DNA from: Treponema peruense
GTDB taxonomy: Bacteria; Spirochaetota; Spirochaetia; Treponematales; Treponemataceae
Direction: 5' to 3'
Length of the DNA stretch: 64,000 nt
NCBI RefSeq assembly: GCF_016117655.1
Contig: NZ_CP064936.1
Location: 1,364,001 to 1,428,000, forward strand
Shown here: positions 52,397-60,230 of the stretch, piece by piece
Layout: the number at the start of each line of letters is the position of its first letter
Numbering within the stretch: the stretch's first letter is position 1
The notes under the pieces: generated by a model
Database searches by the model: none
Told to the model about the DNA's origin: nothing
Seen by the model: only the letters and a program-made list of their open reading frames with translations
Program-made: the position numbers and the translations under genes

Positions 52397-53671
52397 TCAG
52401 GTAATCTCTACAGGCGGAACCATGGCAAAAAAGCGTACCATTCCGCAGATTACAGCATATATAAGTCTTATTATAGCGCCAAATGGGTATGAAAGAAAAG
52501 GCATTAAAAGGCATAAAAGTACCGCCGCTACAGATACTGTCAAAAAAACACTTACTGCCGGAGTCACCGCAACCGAAGCGATTATTCCTACAGGCATGAA
52601 CATACCAAAAAGGCTTATGCTTACAGGAATTGTCGCAGTCTGGGCTCCGACAGAAGCAGAAAGAGAGTCTGCGATTGGCACTGGAAGAAACCACCTTACA
52701 AAACAGGACAAACAGTCTGCTGCCAGAAGTATTCCCGCAAGTGCACCGTATGAAAGCATAAAGGCCGCAGAATGTACGTCAGACGGAACAGCAACCGTGT
52801 GGACAAGAAAAGATGCACCAAGAACGGCAAGAGAGTCTACAGGTCCGCAAAAAACAGCACTGCATAAAAGCGTCAGAAGCGAACACAAAAGAGCCCTGAA
52901 AAGCGACGGTGAAAGTCCTGCAAACCACACAAAAAAAAGAATACCTGCAAGACGAGCAAAAAGCAGATATCTTTTTCCGAAAACCCGGCGGCCGCTCCCA
53001 CCCGTAAGTCCTGCAAAAAATGAAAGATGCATTCCGCTCAGGGCAAGAACATGTGAAAGACCTGCAAGCTTAAAGTCATCACCGACACTTTTATTTACAT
53101 ATTCCCGCGAACCCGACAGAAGTGAGAGCACAAGGCCGCCGGCATCTCCCCACGAAAACAAAAGTCTTTTTAAGGCAAGACGGCACAGCGAGCGGAATCT
53201 GAGGATTTTTCCCTTAAGCCCCGGAGAATGTCCCAGAGAAGCAGCTTCTTTTACAAGAAACATTCCTGAAGAAGAAAGCCATTTTCCAGAACACGCAATT
53301 TTTTCACCGGACTCAAGCAGAACGCTTTTGTTTGAAAGTGAATAAAGTTTTCCGGGGTAAACGGCTTCTGCGATTTTTGAAGGAACAAGAAGCTTGATTT
53401 TTCCGCGGGCACAAAGCTGAATGTCTGTTTGTGAAACGGCGGCCGTGGCACTGTCTGCGCAGAGCATCACGGAATAATACTTTCCTGACGAAACAACAGA
53501 AGCATTCGAAGCAACAGTTCCGCAAAGGGAAGTAACACTTTCCATTCGGGCAGGAACGTAAAAAGGCGGCGTAAGCGGGCTTTTTACAAAGCCTGAATAG
53601 ATGAAAACGGCACAAACAAATGCCGCAATTATCAAAGGATTGGCGAATCTTGCTTTTAGTTTTTCTACCAC
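52397..53671 (-). CDS. ComEC/Rec2-family competence membrane protein, short form
   Basis: The 424-residue protein has an N-terminal OB-like part (DUF4131-like) and the ComEC competence domain with LSHVLALSGMHLSFFAGL and many membrane helices. The C-terminal metallo-beta-lactamase-like domain found in full-length ComEC (often 700-800 residues) is absent. ComEC forms the DNA channel in natural transformation. The start is GTG 53671, overlapping the upstream gene's end. Whether it takes up DNA is uncertain. Confidence 0.85.
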   Translation of the reverse strand: MVEKLKARFANPLIIAAFVCAVFIYSGFVKSPLTPPFYVPARMESVTSLCGTVASNASVVSSGKYYSVMLCADSATAAVSQTDIQLCARGKIKLLVPSKIAEAVYPGKLYSLSNKSVLLESGEKIACSGKWLSSSGMFLVKEAASLGHSPGLKGKILRFRSLCRLALKRLLFSWGDAGGLVLSLLSGSREYVNKSVGDDFKLAGLSHVLALSGMHLSFFAGLTGGSGRRVFGKRYLLFARLAGILFFVWFAGLSPSLFRALLCSLLTLLCSAVFCGPVDSLAVLGASFLVHTVAVPSDVHSAAFMLSYGALAGILLAADCLSCFVRWFLPVPIADSLSASVGAQTATIPVSISLFGMFMPVGIIASVAVTPAVSVFLTVSVAAVLLCLLMPFLSYPFGAIIRLIYAVICGMVRFFAMVPPVEIT

Positions 53672-54855
53672 TTAAGCTTGGCTAGGGCTTCTCTTGCTGC
53701 CGTCGTTACAGTTTCAGGATAATCAAGATACGTTACATAAAGCAGATAGTCGAAGGCAGATTTGTCGCCCAGACCTCCCAGAGCATTGATTACGGAAAGC
53801 ACAACGGCTTCAACAGGAGCTTTATTCTGTTCTGTGCTCTTGTTAAGAAAATCCAGATAGGACGAAAGAACCTGGCCGGTATCGCTTGTAGCAACCGCAG
53901 CAATATTTGTGATTGCCATGGCAAATTCCTGTGCCGTAACAAGATTCTTTTCGTATTCCATTCTTATTGCAGAAAAACTGTCTGTTGCAAGCTTTGCAGC
54001 CCTTGTCCACTTTGTCTGTGCTATTGTAGAAAGCGAAAGAAGCTGCAGTGCAATCTGCTCTGAAGAAATTTCTGAATCTTCCCCTAAATTATATATAGCC
54101 TCTGAAAGTGCATTTTCGGCAACTTCTCCGCAAATTTTTTTTGAAATCTGCGGATTTGTATTCATTTTGTCAAGAACAACAAGTTTTTTTTCTACCGGAA
54201 CAGCAGAAAGTATGTTAAGTATTTCTTTTTCACTGTCTTTTGCCAGTGCGCCGTAAGAATCAGAAAGTGTGTCCTTAAGTTCGGGCCAGACATCAAGAAT
54301 ATCTGCTATAAAAAGAATATTAAAGGAGTTTCCGTTGCCCAGTATTTTAAGGGATTCAACGGCTTTTACAAGAACAGCATCAGAAGGAGAGCCGTCCTGC
54401 ATTTTTTGCGAAACATAGGCATTTACCATAGAAACATTCGCTGCAGAAGGAAACATCGGCAGTGTTTCAAGAACAGCTGTCTTTATTGCGGCAGAAGAAA
54501 ATGTCCTGAACGCGTCACCAAGTTTAAGTGATATTTCCTTGTCAAAAGAAAGCCCTATTCCCGTAGAAAACACGCGCACACATTCCCCGGCAAGAAGATT
54601 AAGTTCTTCATCATCACCAAGGGTTTTATGTGATTCAAGTGCAAAATCCATTGCAGAAAGAACAAAAGCGCAGTCACCGACAGATGCAGCTTCTTTTACG
54701 CTGTGAGTTTTTGCCGCAAGATCACCGCGCACAAATTCAATCCTGTAGGAAGGAATTTTCTGTACAGCATCCTGCGCAAATGCAGAAAAAACAGTACAGG
54801 CGGCTGACAAAAGAAAAACTGCAACTTTTTTGGAAAATATAATAATTCTTTTCAT
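53665..54855 (-). CDS. exported helical-repeat protein
   Basis: The 396-residue protein has a signal peptide (KKVAVFLLSAACTVFSAFA) and consists mostly of helical, HEAT/ARM-like repeats, for example AVLETLPMFPSAANVSMVNA and VVLSVINALGGLGDKSAFDY. It resembles the exported HEAT-like protein at 32690 in its ending style. A periplasmic scaffold role is possible. No function is recognised. Confidence 0.75.
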   Translation of the reverse strand: MKRIIIFSKKVAVFLLSAACTVFSAFAQDAVQKIPSYRIEFVRGDLAAKTHSVKEAASVGDCAFVLSAMDFALESHKTLGDDEELNLLAGECVRVFSTGIGLSFDKEISLKLGDAFRTFSSAAIKTAVLETLPMFPSAANVSMVNAYVSQKMQDGSPSDAVLVKAVESLKILGNGNSFNILFIADILDVWPELKDTLSDSYGALAKDSEKEILNILSAVPVEKKLVVLDKMNTNPQISKKICGEVAENALSEAIYNLGEDSEISSEQIALQLLSLSTIAQTKWTRAAKLATDSFSAIRMEYEKNLVTAQEFAMAITNIAAVATSDTGQVLSSYLDFLNKSTEQNKAPVEAVVLSVINALGGLGDKSAFDYLLYVTYLDYPETVTTAAREALAKLKW

Positions 54856-54900
54856 CTGCTGTAAATATTACTCCAGGTCTTTACAAAAGTCTATATCAAA

Positions 54901-55989
54901 TCAGGACTGAGCCGAATCAGGTTTTTCAGAAGGATTGTCTTCTTCCTCTGTCGCAAGTTCAAGGGCATCATGAACGTCTTTCTGTTCCTGCGGAATAATA
55001 TTGTAAACGTAAGTCAGAATTGAATTGCGCATCGAAGGGTCTATGTGGGTACATTCAAAATGAAGCCGCGACTGGTTCAATGCCGCATTGTATTCAACAT
55101 CACGGACTACCCCATACATCATTATAAGTATTCCTTCAAGCTGGAACTGAAGTTTTATTCTTACGTTCTTGTGTCCTTTTCCACCGGTTCTGATGAGTGC
55201 ACCGTCTTCGCTTATGTCTTCAAGAAGGCACTTGAATCCATCCTGGGTATCTACAGCACTGTAGTCAGTAACTTCGCTCTTTATTATAAAAAGCTGCGCA
55301 TATATTTCGCATTTACACCTTATTGACTGGCGTTTCTGCGAGCGTACAAGATCTGACGACTGTTTCAGAAAAAGGACACTTTCGCTTCTGAAAAATCCAG
55401 ACCCCAGAACTGTAGTCGTAAACGAATAGGCTGCATCTTCCTTTCGCCAAAGGTATACGGAAATGTCTGCAAGCTCCCAGTCTTTTCCGGGAATAACCAC
55501 CGGAACACCGCTGCCCTTTATTCTCTGTGACGGAAGGGTTACGGCGAGTTCGCGTGCACTGTTTACTACTTTTGAATTGAATACGCCCTTTCCCTTGAGG
55601 ATTATACTGAGCCGCTGTCCCGGAACCAGATATTTTGTGCTTTCAAGGCCGTGCTTTTTGTCGGAAGCAAGGGCTATCCTTGTACGGAATTTATAGAGAT
55701 TTTCAAGAAGTTTCTGAACCTTGAAGGTATTTTCTGTTCCGTCGCGGCGTGATTTTGCTATAAGCAAGGAGATGCATCTGTTCATAAGCGGAATGGAAAC
55801 AAACAGGGACTGCGGATCTTTGATTTTGCACTTTTTTGCCAGCTTCCACATGGTTGAAATTTCTACATGGAGAAAACCGTAGTCATAGCCTTTTGCAAAA
55901 AATTTAATCTTGTCGCTGAATAAAACACATATTCTTGCAAGAACCGCTACGACAGAGAGTGTAACGATGATAGGAACAAAAATATTCAA
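54901..55989 (-). CDS. PilZ-domain (c-di-GMP binding) protein with N-terminal anchor
   Basis: The 362-residue protein has one N-terminal membrane helix (residues ~4-24), a helical middle, a YcgR-N-like beta domain (~118-215) and a C-terminal PilZ domain with R220-x3-R224 and D258-x-S-x2-G263. Those are the c-di-GMP contact motifs. YcgR-like proteins tune flagellar motility. The start is TTG 55989 with GGAG 8 nt upstream. Only 37 bp separate it from the divergent gene. Confidence 0.85.
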   Translation of the reverse strand: MNIFVPIIVTLSVVAVLARICVLFSDKIKFFAKGYDYGFLHVEISTMWKLAKKCKIKDPQSLFVSIPLMNRCISLLIAKSRRDGTENTFKVQKLLENLYKFRTRIALASDKKHGLESTKYLVPGQRLSIILKGKGVFNSKVVNSARELAVTLPSQRIKGSGVPVVIPGKDWELADISVYLWRKEDAAYSFTTTVLGSGFFRSESVLFLKQSSDLVRSQKRQSIRCKCEIYAQLFIIKSEVTDYSAVDTQDGFKCLLEDISEDGALIRTGGKGHKNVRIKLQFQLEGILIMMYGVVRDVEYNAALNQSRLHFECTHIDPSMRNSILTYVYNIIPQEQKDVHDALELATEEEDNPSEKPDSAQS

Positions 55990-55990
55990 T

Positions 55991-56019
55991 TTGACGTCTC
56001 CAACACTTTATTGTATCAT
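55991..56019 (+). promoter_or_regulatory. start-proximal promoter of the CPBP protease gene
   Basis: TTGACG (55991-55996), a 17-bp spacer and TATCAT (56014-56019), 7 nt before ATG 56027. No Shine-Dalgarno is present. The region is shared with the divergent PilZ gene. Confidence 0.6.
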
Positions 56020-56026
56020 ATTCCGC

Positions 56027-56677
56027 ATGAAAAAAAAATATCTTGCCGCTGAATTTGCCGCAATTTTTATACTTTTTGCACTCCCGCCGCTGTTTGCAAA
56101 ACAACCTTCATCTGCTGTAATTCCATGGAAAACCGGGCTCAACACGCTTGTCCAGCTTGCAGTGGCTGCACTTCTTGACGTTCAGTGCGGCCGTACAAAG
56201 GCTTTTTTCAAAACAAGAGGCTTCAAAAGTGCTGTTTCACTTCTTGTCTGGTGGCCGCTTTCTTTAGGAACAATGATGCTGGTCTATGCCGCCGTATGCC
56301 TGGTCTGCGCGCTTGTTCCGGGTGGAAAAATGTTTTATGCAGCACAGTCTGTTCCTTCGGCTGCACTCCAGTGGGGTATGCTTGCGGTAAACCTTGCGGC
56401 CGGTGCTTTTTATGAGGAAGTTCTTTACCGCGAATTTCTTCCCGAAACTGCCATTTTGCTTGGAGCCGGCGGCAGGTTAAGAATTGCGGCTGAAGTTACG
56501 GTAATTGCTGTTTTTGCGTTTTCACACCTTTATATGGGAATTCCGGCCGTGGTCAATGCGGCACTCTGCGGTACGGTTTTGCGACTGTGCTTTGTAAAAA
56601 CAGGTTCTGTTGCCGCGGGATTTCTGGCACACTTTACATACAATATGCTTGTTATGGTTTTCTGCGCCCTTGTCTAA
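56027..56677 (+). CDS. CPBP-family intramembrane metalloprotease
   Basis: The 216-residue polytopic protein has the CPBP/Abi motif EEVLYR (E130, E131, R135), then FSHLYMG and a C-terminal HFTYN motif, the three conserved glutamate-histidine sites. The family includes CAAX prenyl proteases and bacteriocin-immunity proteins; the substrate is unknown. The start is ATG 56027; the longer frame overlaps the divergent gene. Confidence 0.85.
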   Translation: MKKKYLAAEFAAIFILFALPPLFAKQPSSAVIPWKTGLNTLVQLAVAALLDVQCGRTKAFFKTRGFKSAVSLLVWWPLSLGTMMLVYAAVCLVCALVPGGKMFYAAQSVPSAALQWGMLAVNLAAGAFYEEVLYREFLPETAILLGAGGRLRIAAEVTVIAVFAFSHLYMGIPAVVNAALCGTVLRLCFVKTGSVAAGFLAHFTYNMLVMVFCALV

Positions 56678-56733
56678 AAGCCGCTGAAGGTACAGAAAGG
56701 CCGTTTTTTACAAACGCGGATTTTTTTTTGTTG

Positions 56734-56761
56734 TTGCATAATTTGTGCATTTGTCTAAAAT
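56734..56761 (+). promoter_or_regulatory. start-proximal promoter of alr
   Basis: TTGCAT (56734-56739), a 16-bp spacer and TAAAAT (56756-56761), 10 nt before the ATG. Confidence 0.55.
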
Positions 56762-56771
56762 GTAAATTATT

Positions 56772-57926
56772 ATGAGAGCAACAAAAGCAATTATTCATCT
56801 TGACAACCTTAAAAGCAATATAAAGAACATAAAGTCCTTTACAGATCCGTCGCATACAAAAATGTGTGTTGCAGTCAAAGCCGATGCATACGGTCACGGT
56901 GCCGTACAATGCGCAAAGGCAGTACTTGAAGCAGGAGCTGACTTTCTTGCGGTTGCTACAGTCGATGAAGGTGCAGAACTCAGGCAGGCAGGAATAAAAG
57001 CCCCTGTTCTTATGCTGAGTCTGTGCTGTCCCGAAGAAGTACCGCAAGCCGTAAAAAATGACATTACCCCGCTGGTGTTTGACACGGACTATGCAGAGCT
57101 TTTTTCAAAAGAAGCGGTGGCACAGGGAAAAGACAATTATGCCGTTCACCTTGCTGTAGATACAGGAATGGGCAGAATAGGCGTTCTTCCTGAAGATGCG
57201 GGAAAAGCGGCAGAAGCAATCCTTTCATACAAAAATCTTTCACTCGGCGGAATGTGCACGCATTTTGCGGTAAGTGACTGTACTGACGAAGAAAGCCGCA
57301 GGTACACAAAGCTTCAGTTTTCGCGTTTTGAGGAAGCTGTCGGCAATGTAAAAAAAAGCGGTATTGACCCCGGAATAAGACACTGTTGCAACAGCGCGGC
57401 TACCCTTGACCTTAGGGAATGCCACCTGGACATGGTAAGACCCGGAATCATTGCGTACGGATACTACCCCGGAGACATGAACAGCGATTATTTTACACAA
57501 AAAGGAACACCGGTAGAACTAAAACCCGTAATGACCCTTGAAAGCAAAGTCTGTGCCGTAAGGCCTTTCACCAGCGGAAAAAGCGTCGGTTACGGAAGAA
57601 CATGGACGTCGGACAGCGAAACAGACATCGGTGTCCTTACGCTTGGATACGCAGACGGTATGCTCAGAAAATTCTCTTCAGCCGGAATATGCGTGGCTGT
57701 AGACGGAAAGGTATACCCTGTAAGAGGAAGAATATGCATGGATCAGTGCATGATAGATCTGGGACTGAACTCCGGTGTAAAAAGATGGGACAGGGCCGTA
57801 ATCTTCGGGGACAGGCGCGACGGTGCTTTACAGACAGCAGACGACATTGCCCGCCTTACCGGAACAATTTCCTACGAAATCACATCATGCATCACAAAAC
57901 GTGTTCCGCGGGTTTATACTGAATAA
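56772..57926 (+). CDS. alr: alanine racemase
   Basis: The 384-residue fold-type III PLP enzyme has the PLP lysine K36 in AVKADAYGHG, the HLAVDTGMGRIG motif and the second-domain VGYGRTW and RICMDQCMIDLG segments with the catalytic tyrosine region. It supplies D-alanine for peptidoglycan. No Shine-Dalgarno is visible before ATG 56772. Confidence 0.96.
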   Translation: MRATKAIIHLDNLKSNIKNIKSFTDPSHTKMCVAVKADAYGHGAVQCAKAVLEAGADFLAVATVDEGAELRQAGIKAPVLMLSLCCPEEVPQAVKNDITPLVFDTDYAELFSKEAVAQGKDNYAVHLAVDTGMGRIGVLPEDAGKAAEAILSYKNLSLGGMCTHFAVSDCTDEESRRYTKLQFSRFEEAVGNVKKSGIDPGIRHCCNSAATLDLRECHLDMVRPGIIAYGYYPGDMNSDYFTQKGTPVELKPVMTLESKVCAVRPFTSGKSVGYGRTWTSDSETDIGVLTLGYADGMLRKFSSAGICVAVDGKVYPVRGRICMDQCMIDLGLNSGVKRWDRAVIFGDRRDGALQTADDIARLTGTISYEITSCITKRVPRVYTE

Positions 57927-57957
57927 AACAGGTTTTCTGTTCCTGAAAAAAAATTGT

Positions 57958-59346
57958 CTAGCAGGTGCACTTAAGGCCCGAAAGGTATTTTTTGACTTCG
58001 GCAACAAGATAAAAAGAGCCGGTAACCAAAAGGGTTGCGCCTGAATGACAGGCCTTTTCCAGGGCAAGTTTTATGGCTCTGTTGTAGTCCGAACAGACCG
58101 TACACTCTTCATTTGCCGCATTAAAGGCAAGTTCGGCTCTCTTGACGTCAGAAGCCTTTGCATCGCCCGGTTTTGTTATGATAATGTCAGAAAATTTTCC
58201 TGAAAAAAGAGGCGCGATGTCTTCAACATCCTTGTCGGCGGCACATGCAAAAAGAAGATGTGCAGTACTGCCGCTTTTGTTTCCGAACAGTTTTTCAAAC
58301 GTATCCACGGTAAACGAAACACTTTTTACGGTATGAGCCCCGTCCAGAATAATCTGCGGTATGCGTGAATAACATTCCGGGGCGTGTGTAATTTCAAATC
58401 TTCCGGGAAGAACAGCTTCTGAAAGACCTTTTTCTATAACAGATTCGTCCAGTTCGGGAATAACGTATTTTACTGCAAGGGCAGCAAGTGCTGCATTCTG
58501 TGCCTGGAATTCACCCAAAAGCCTTAAATCTACAGAAAGCGGCCTTTTGAATTTGTCAGAAGAGATTACATTGTGCATGAAAGTATGGGTTTTGCCGTTT
58601 TCCTGTCTGGTTTTATAGACGACTTCAGAAACTTTCGATACTTCATCAACAAATTCTATTTCTGCATTTTTTTCACGGGCAATCTTTCTGAATACATCCT
58701 TTACAGAATCTTTCTGGCCTGCAACAATTACCGGTATCCCATTTTTAATTATTCCGCCTTTTTCGAAGGCAATTTTTTCTACCGTATCGCCAAGGAATTC
58801 CGTGTGTTCCAGTTCTATAGCAGAAATACAGGAACAGACGGGTGTGATAATGTTTGTAGAGTCAAGTCTTCCGCCAAGACCTACTTCGTAAACTGAATAA
58901 TCTGTACCCGCGTTTTTAAAGCAAACCATTGCAAACAGAGTAACTATCTCAAACCATGTCAGAGACCTTTCACCGGGCAAATCAGTTTTCATGATGGAAT
59001 CAATTCCGCCCATTACTTCTGAAGCAGACTTTGCGTATATTTCTTCTGGAAAAACACCCTGTACTGTTCTTATGCGCTCTGAAAAATCGACAATATGCGG
59101 TGAAGAATAAACACCCGTGTATTTTCCAGCGGCTGTGAGTATTGACGCAATCATTGCAGAAACAGAACCTTTGCCTTTGGAACCGGCTACATGAAAAGAC
59201 GGGCAACTGTTCTGCGGATTACCGAATCTTTTACACAGAAACTGCATTGTATCAAGCCAAAAGATGTTTTTTTGCGGCGTTTTTTCAAAATTCAGGTAAC
59301 CGTCAACCCATTCGCAAAAAACAGACAATGCCGATTTGTTTACCAT
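57958..59346 (-). CDS. folC: folylpolyglutamate synthase / dihydrofolate synthase
   Basis: The 462-residue Mur-ligase-fold enzyme has the P-loop HVAGSKGKGSVSAM, SSPHIVDFSERIR, the FE/VGLGGRLDSTN motif and DGAHT in the C-terminal domain. It adds glutamate to folates. The start is ATG 59346, 2 nt after the upstream gene's stop; the longer frame would overlap it. Confidence 0.94.
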   Translation of the reverse strand: MVNKSALSVFCEWVDGYLNFEKTPQKNIFWLDTMQFLCKRFGNPQNSCPSFHVAGSKGKGSVSAMIASILTAAGKYTGVYSSPHIVDFSERIRTVQGVFPEEIYAKSASEVMGGIDSIMKTDLPGERSLTWFEIVTLFAMVCFKNAGTDYSVYEVGLGGRLDSTNIITPVCSCISAIELEHTEFLGDTVEKIAFEKGGIIKNGIPVIVAGQKDSVKDVFRKIAREKNAEIEFVDEVSKVSEVVYKTRQENGKTHTFMHNVISSDKFKRPLSVDLRLLGEFQAQNAALAALAVKYVIPELDESVIEKGLSEAVLPGRFEITHAPECYSRIPQIILDGAHTVKSVSFTVDTFEKLFGNKSGSTAHLLFACAADKDVEDIAPLFSGKFSDIIITKPGDAKASDVKRAELAFNAANEECTVCSDYNRAIKLALEKACHSGATLLVTGSFYLVAEVKKYLSGLKCTC

Positions 59347-59348
59347 AT

Positions 59349-60230
59349 TCAACGAAGCTCCAGAATTTTTGCACAAGTCCATGCGCTAACACTGTACCTG
59401 TAATTAAAGGATGAAAGCAGTTTTTTCATTTTCTCTGAGTCGGATGGATCTGCTGCAAAAACCGGAATGATTACAAACTCATCATTTTTGGGGTACACCG
59501 CAAGGGCTGCCGTTCTGCCGCTGTCGGAACGGACTTTTACAACTTCCTGCGGTTTGTTTGATTCACCGGGTGAAATAGCCAGAAGTTTTCCTCTTCTTAA
59601 TTCAACGGATGTTCCGTCTTTTGCAGTATAGGTACCAAGACATTCAGGTATTATAAGAGGATCTGCCCAGAAGGAGGGGTCAGAAGAAAGATACAGTTCT
59701 ATACCTGAATCTGCATCCCAGACTGTCTGTTCTTCCCAGGTTCTGAACGGAGTCCGGCGCGTAATAGGATCCATTGTTCCGAAATAAAGAGACGAAAAGA
59801 TTTCTCCTTCAGGGCCGTAAAAACTGATGCTTCGGGCATTTTTTTCATCAAGTGCAAAAGACTTCCATACGCGGGCACTGTCTGATTTTTTATACATGCT
59901 CTGAACTTTTATAGCATAATCAATAAGATTCTGAACAGTTTTGGAATCTGCCGGCCACAAAAACATATCATTGGAGTCAGAATCTGTACCCGTCCATATT
60001 CCAGACTGCTTTGTCAAAGTAACAACGGACCTTATTCCATGCTCTGGGGTAGAAACCACGATTTTTGAAACTGTCTGCACGTATTTAGGATTCAAAAGAG
60101 CACTCTGCTGTGACTGTGGCCCCTTTTCTTTTTTTGCAAACGGAAGAAAAGAAAGCGCCAGTACAACCAAAAGTATGATGTCAAAAGAATAGAATAACAG
60201 AAGGGCTTTACCCCTGCTTAACTGTTTCAT
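59349..60230 (-). CDS. DUF4340-family membrane-anchored protein
   Basis: The 293-residue protein has one N-terminal membrane helix (residues ~10-30) and an extracytoplasmic region with the DUF4340 pattern (WPADSKTVQNLIDYA, WADPLIIPECLGTYTA). Such proteins usually accompany GldG-like ABC systems, as here, where it overlaps the permease/GldG gene by 4 nt. Function unknown. Confidence 0.8.
   Translation of the reverse strand: MKQLSRGKALLLFYSFDIILLVVLALSFLPFAKKEKGPQSQQSALLNPKYVQTVSKIVVSTPEHGIRSVVTLTKQSGIWTGTDSDSNDMFLWPADSKTVQNLIDYAIKVQSMYKKSDSARVWKSFALDEKNARSISFYGPEGEIFSSLYFGTMDPITRRTPFRTWEEQTVWDADSGIELYLSSDPSFWADPLIIPECLGTYTAKDGTSVELRRGKLLAISPGESNKPQEVVKVRSDSGRTAALAVYPKNDEFVIIPVFAADPSDSEKMKKLLSSFNYRYSVSAWTCAKILELR

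Noticed and set aside
52422-53345. 307-codon plus-strand frame opposite comEC
   Set aside because: Antisense shadow with highly basic, low-complexity product; comEC motifs on the minus strand are convincing.
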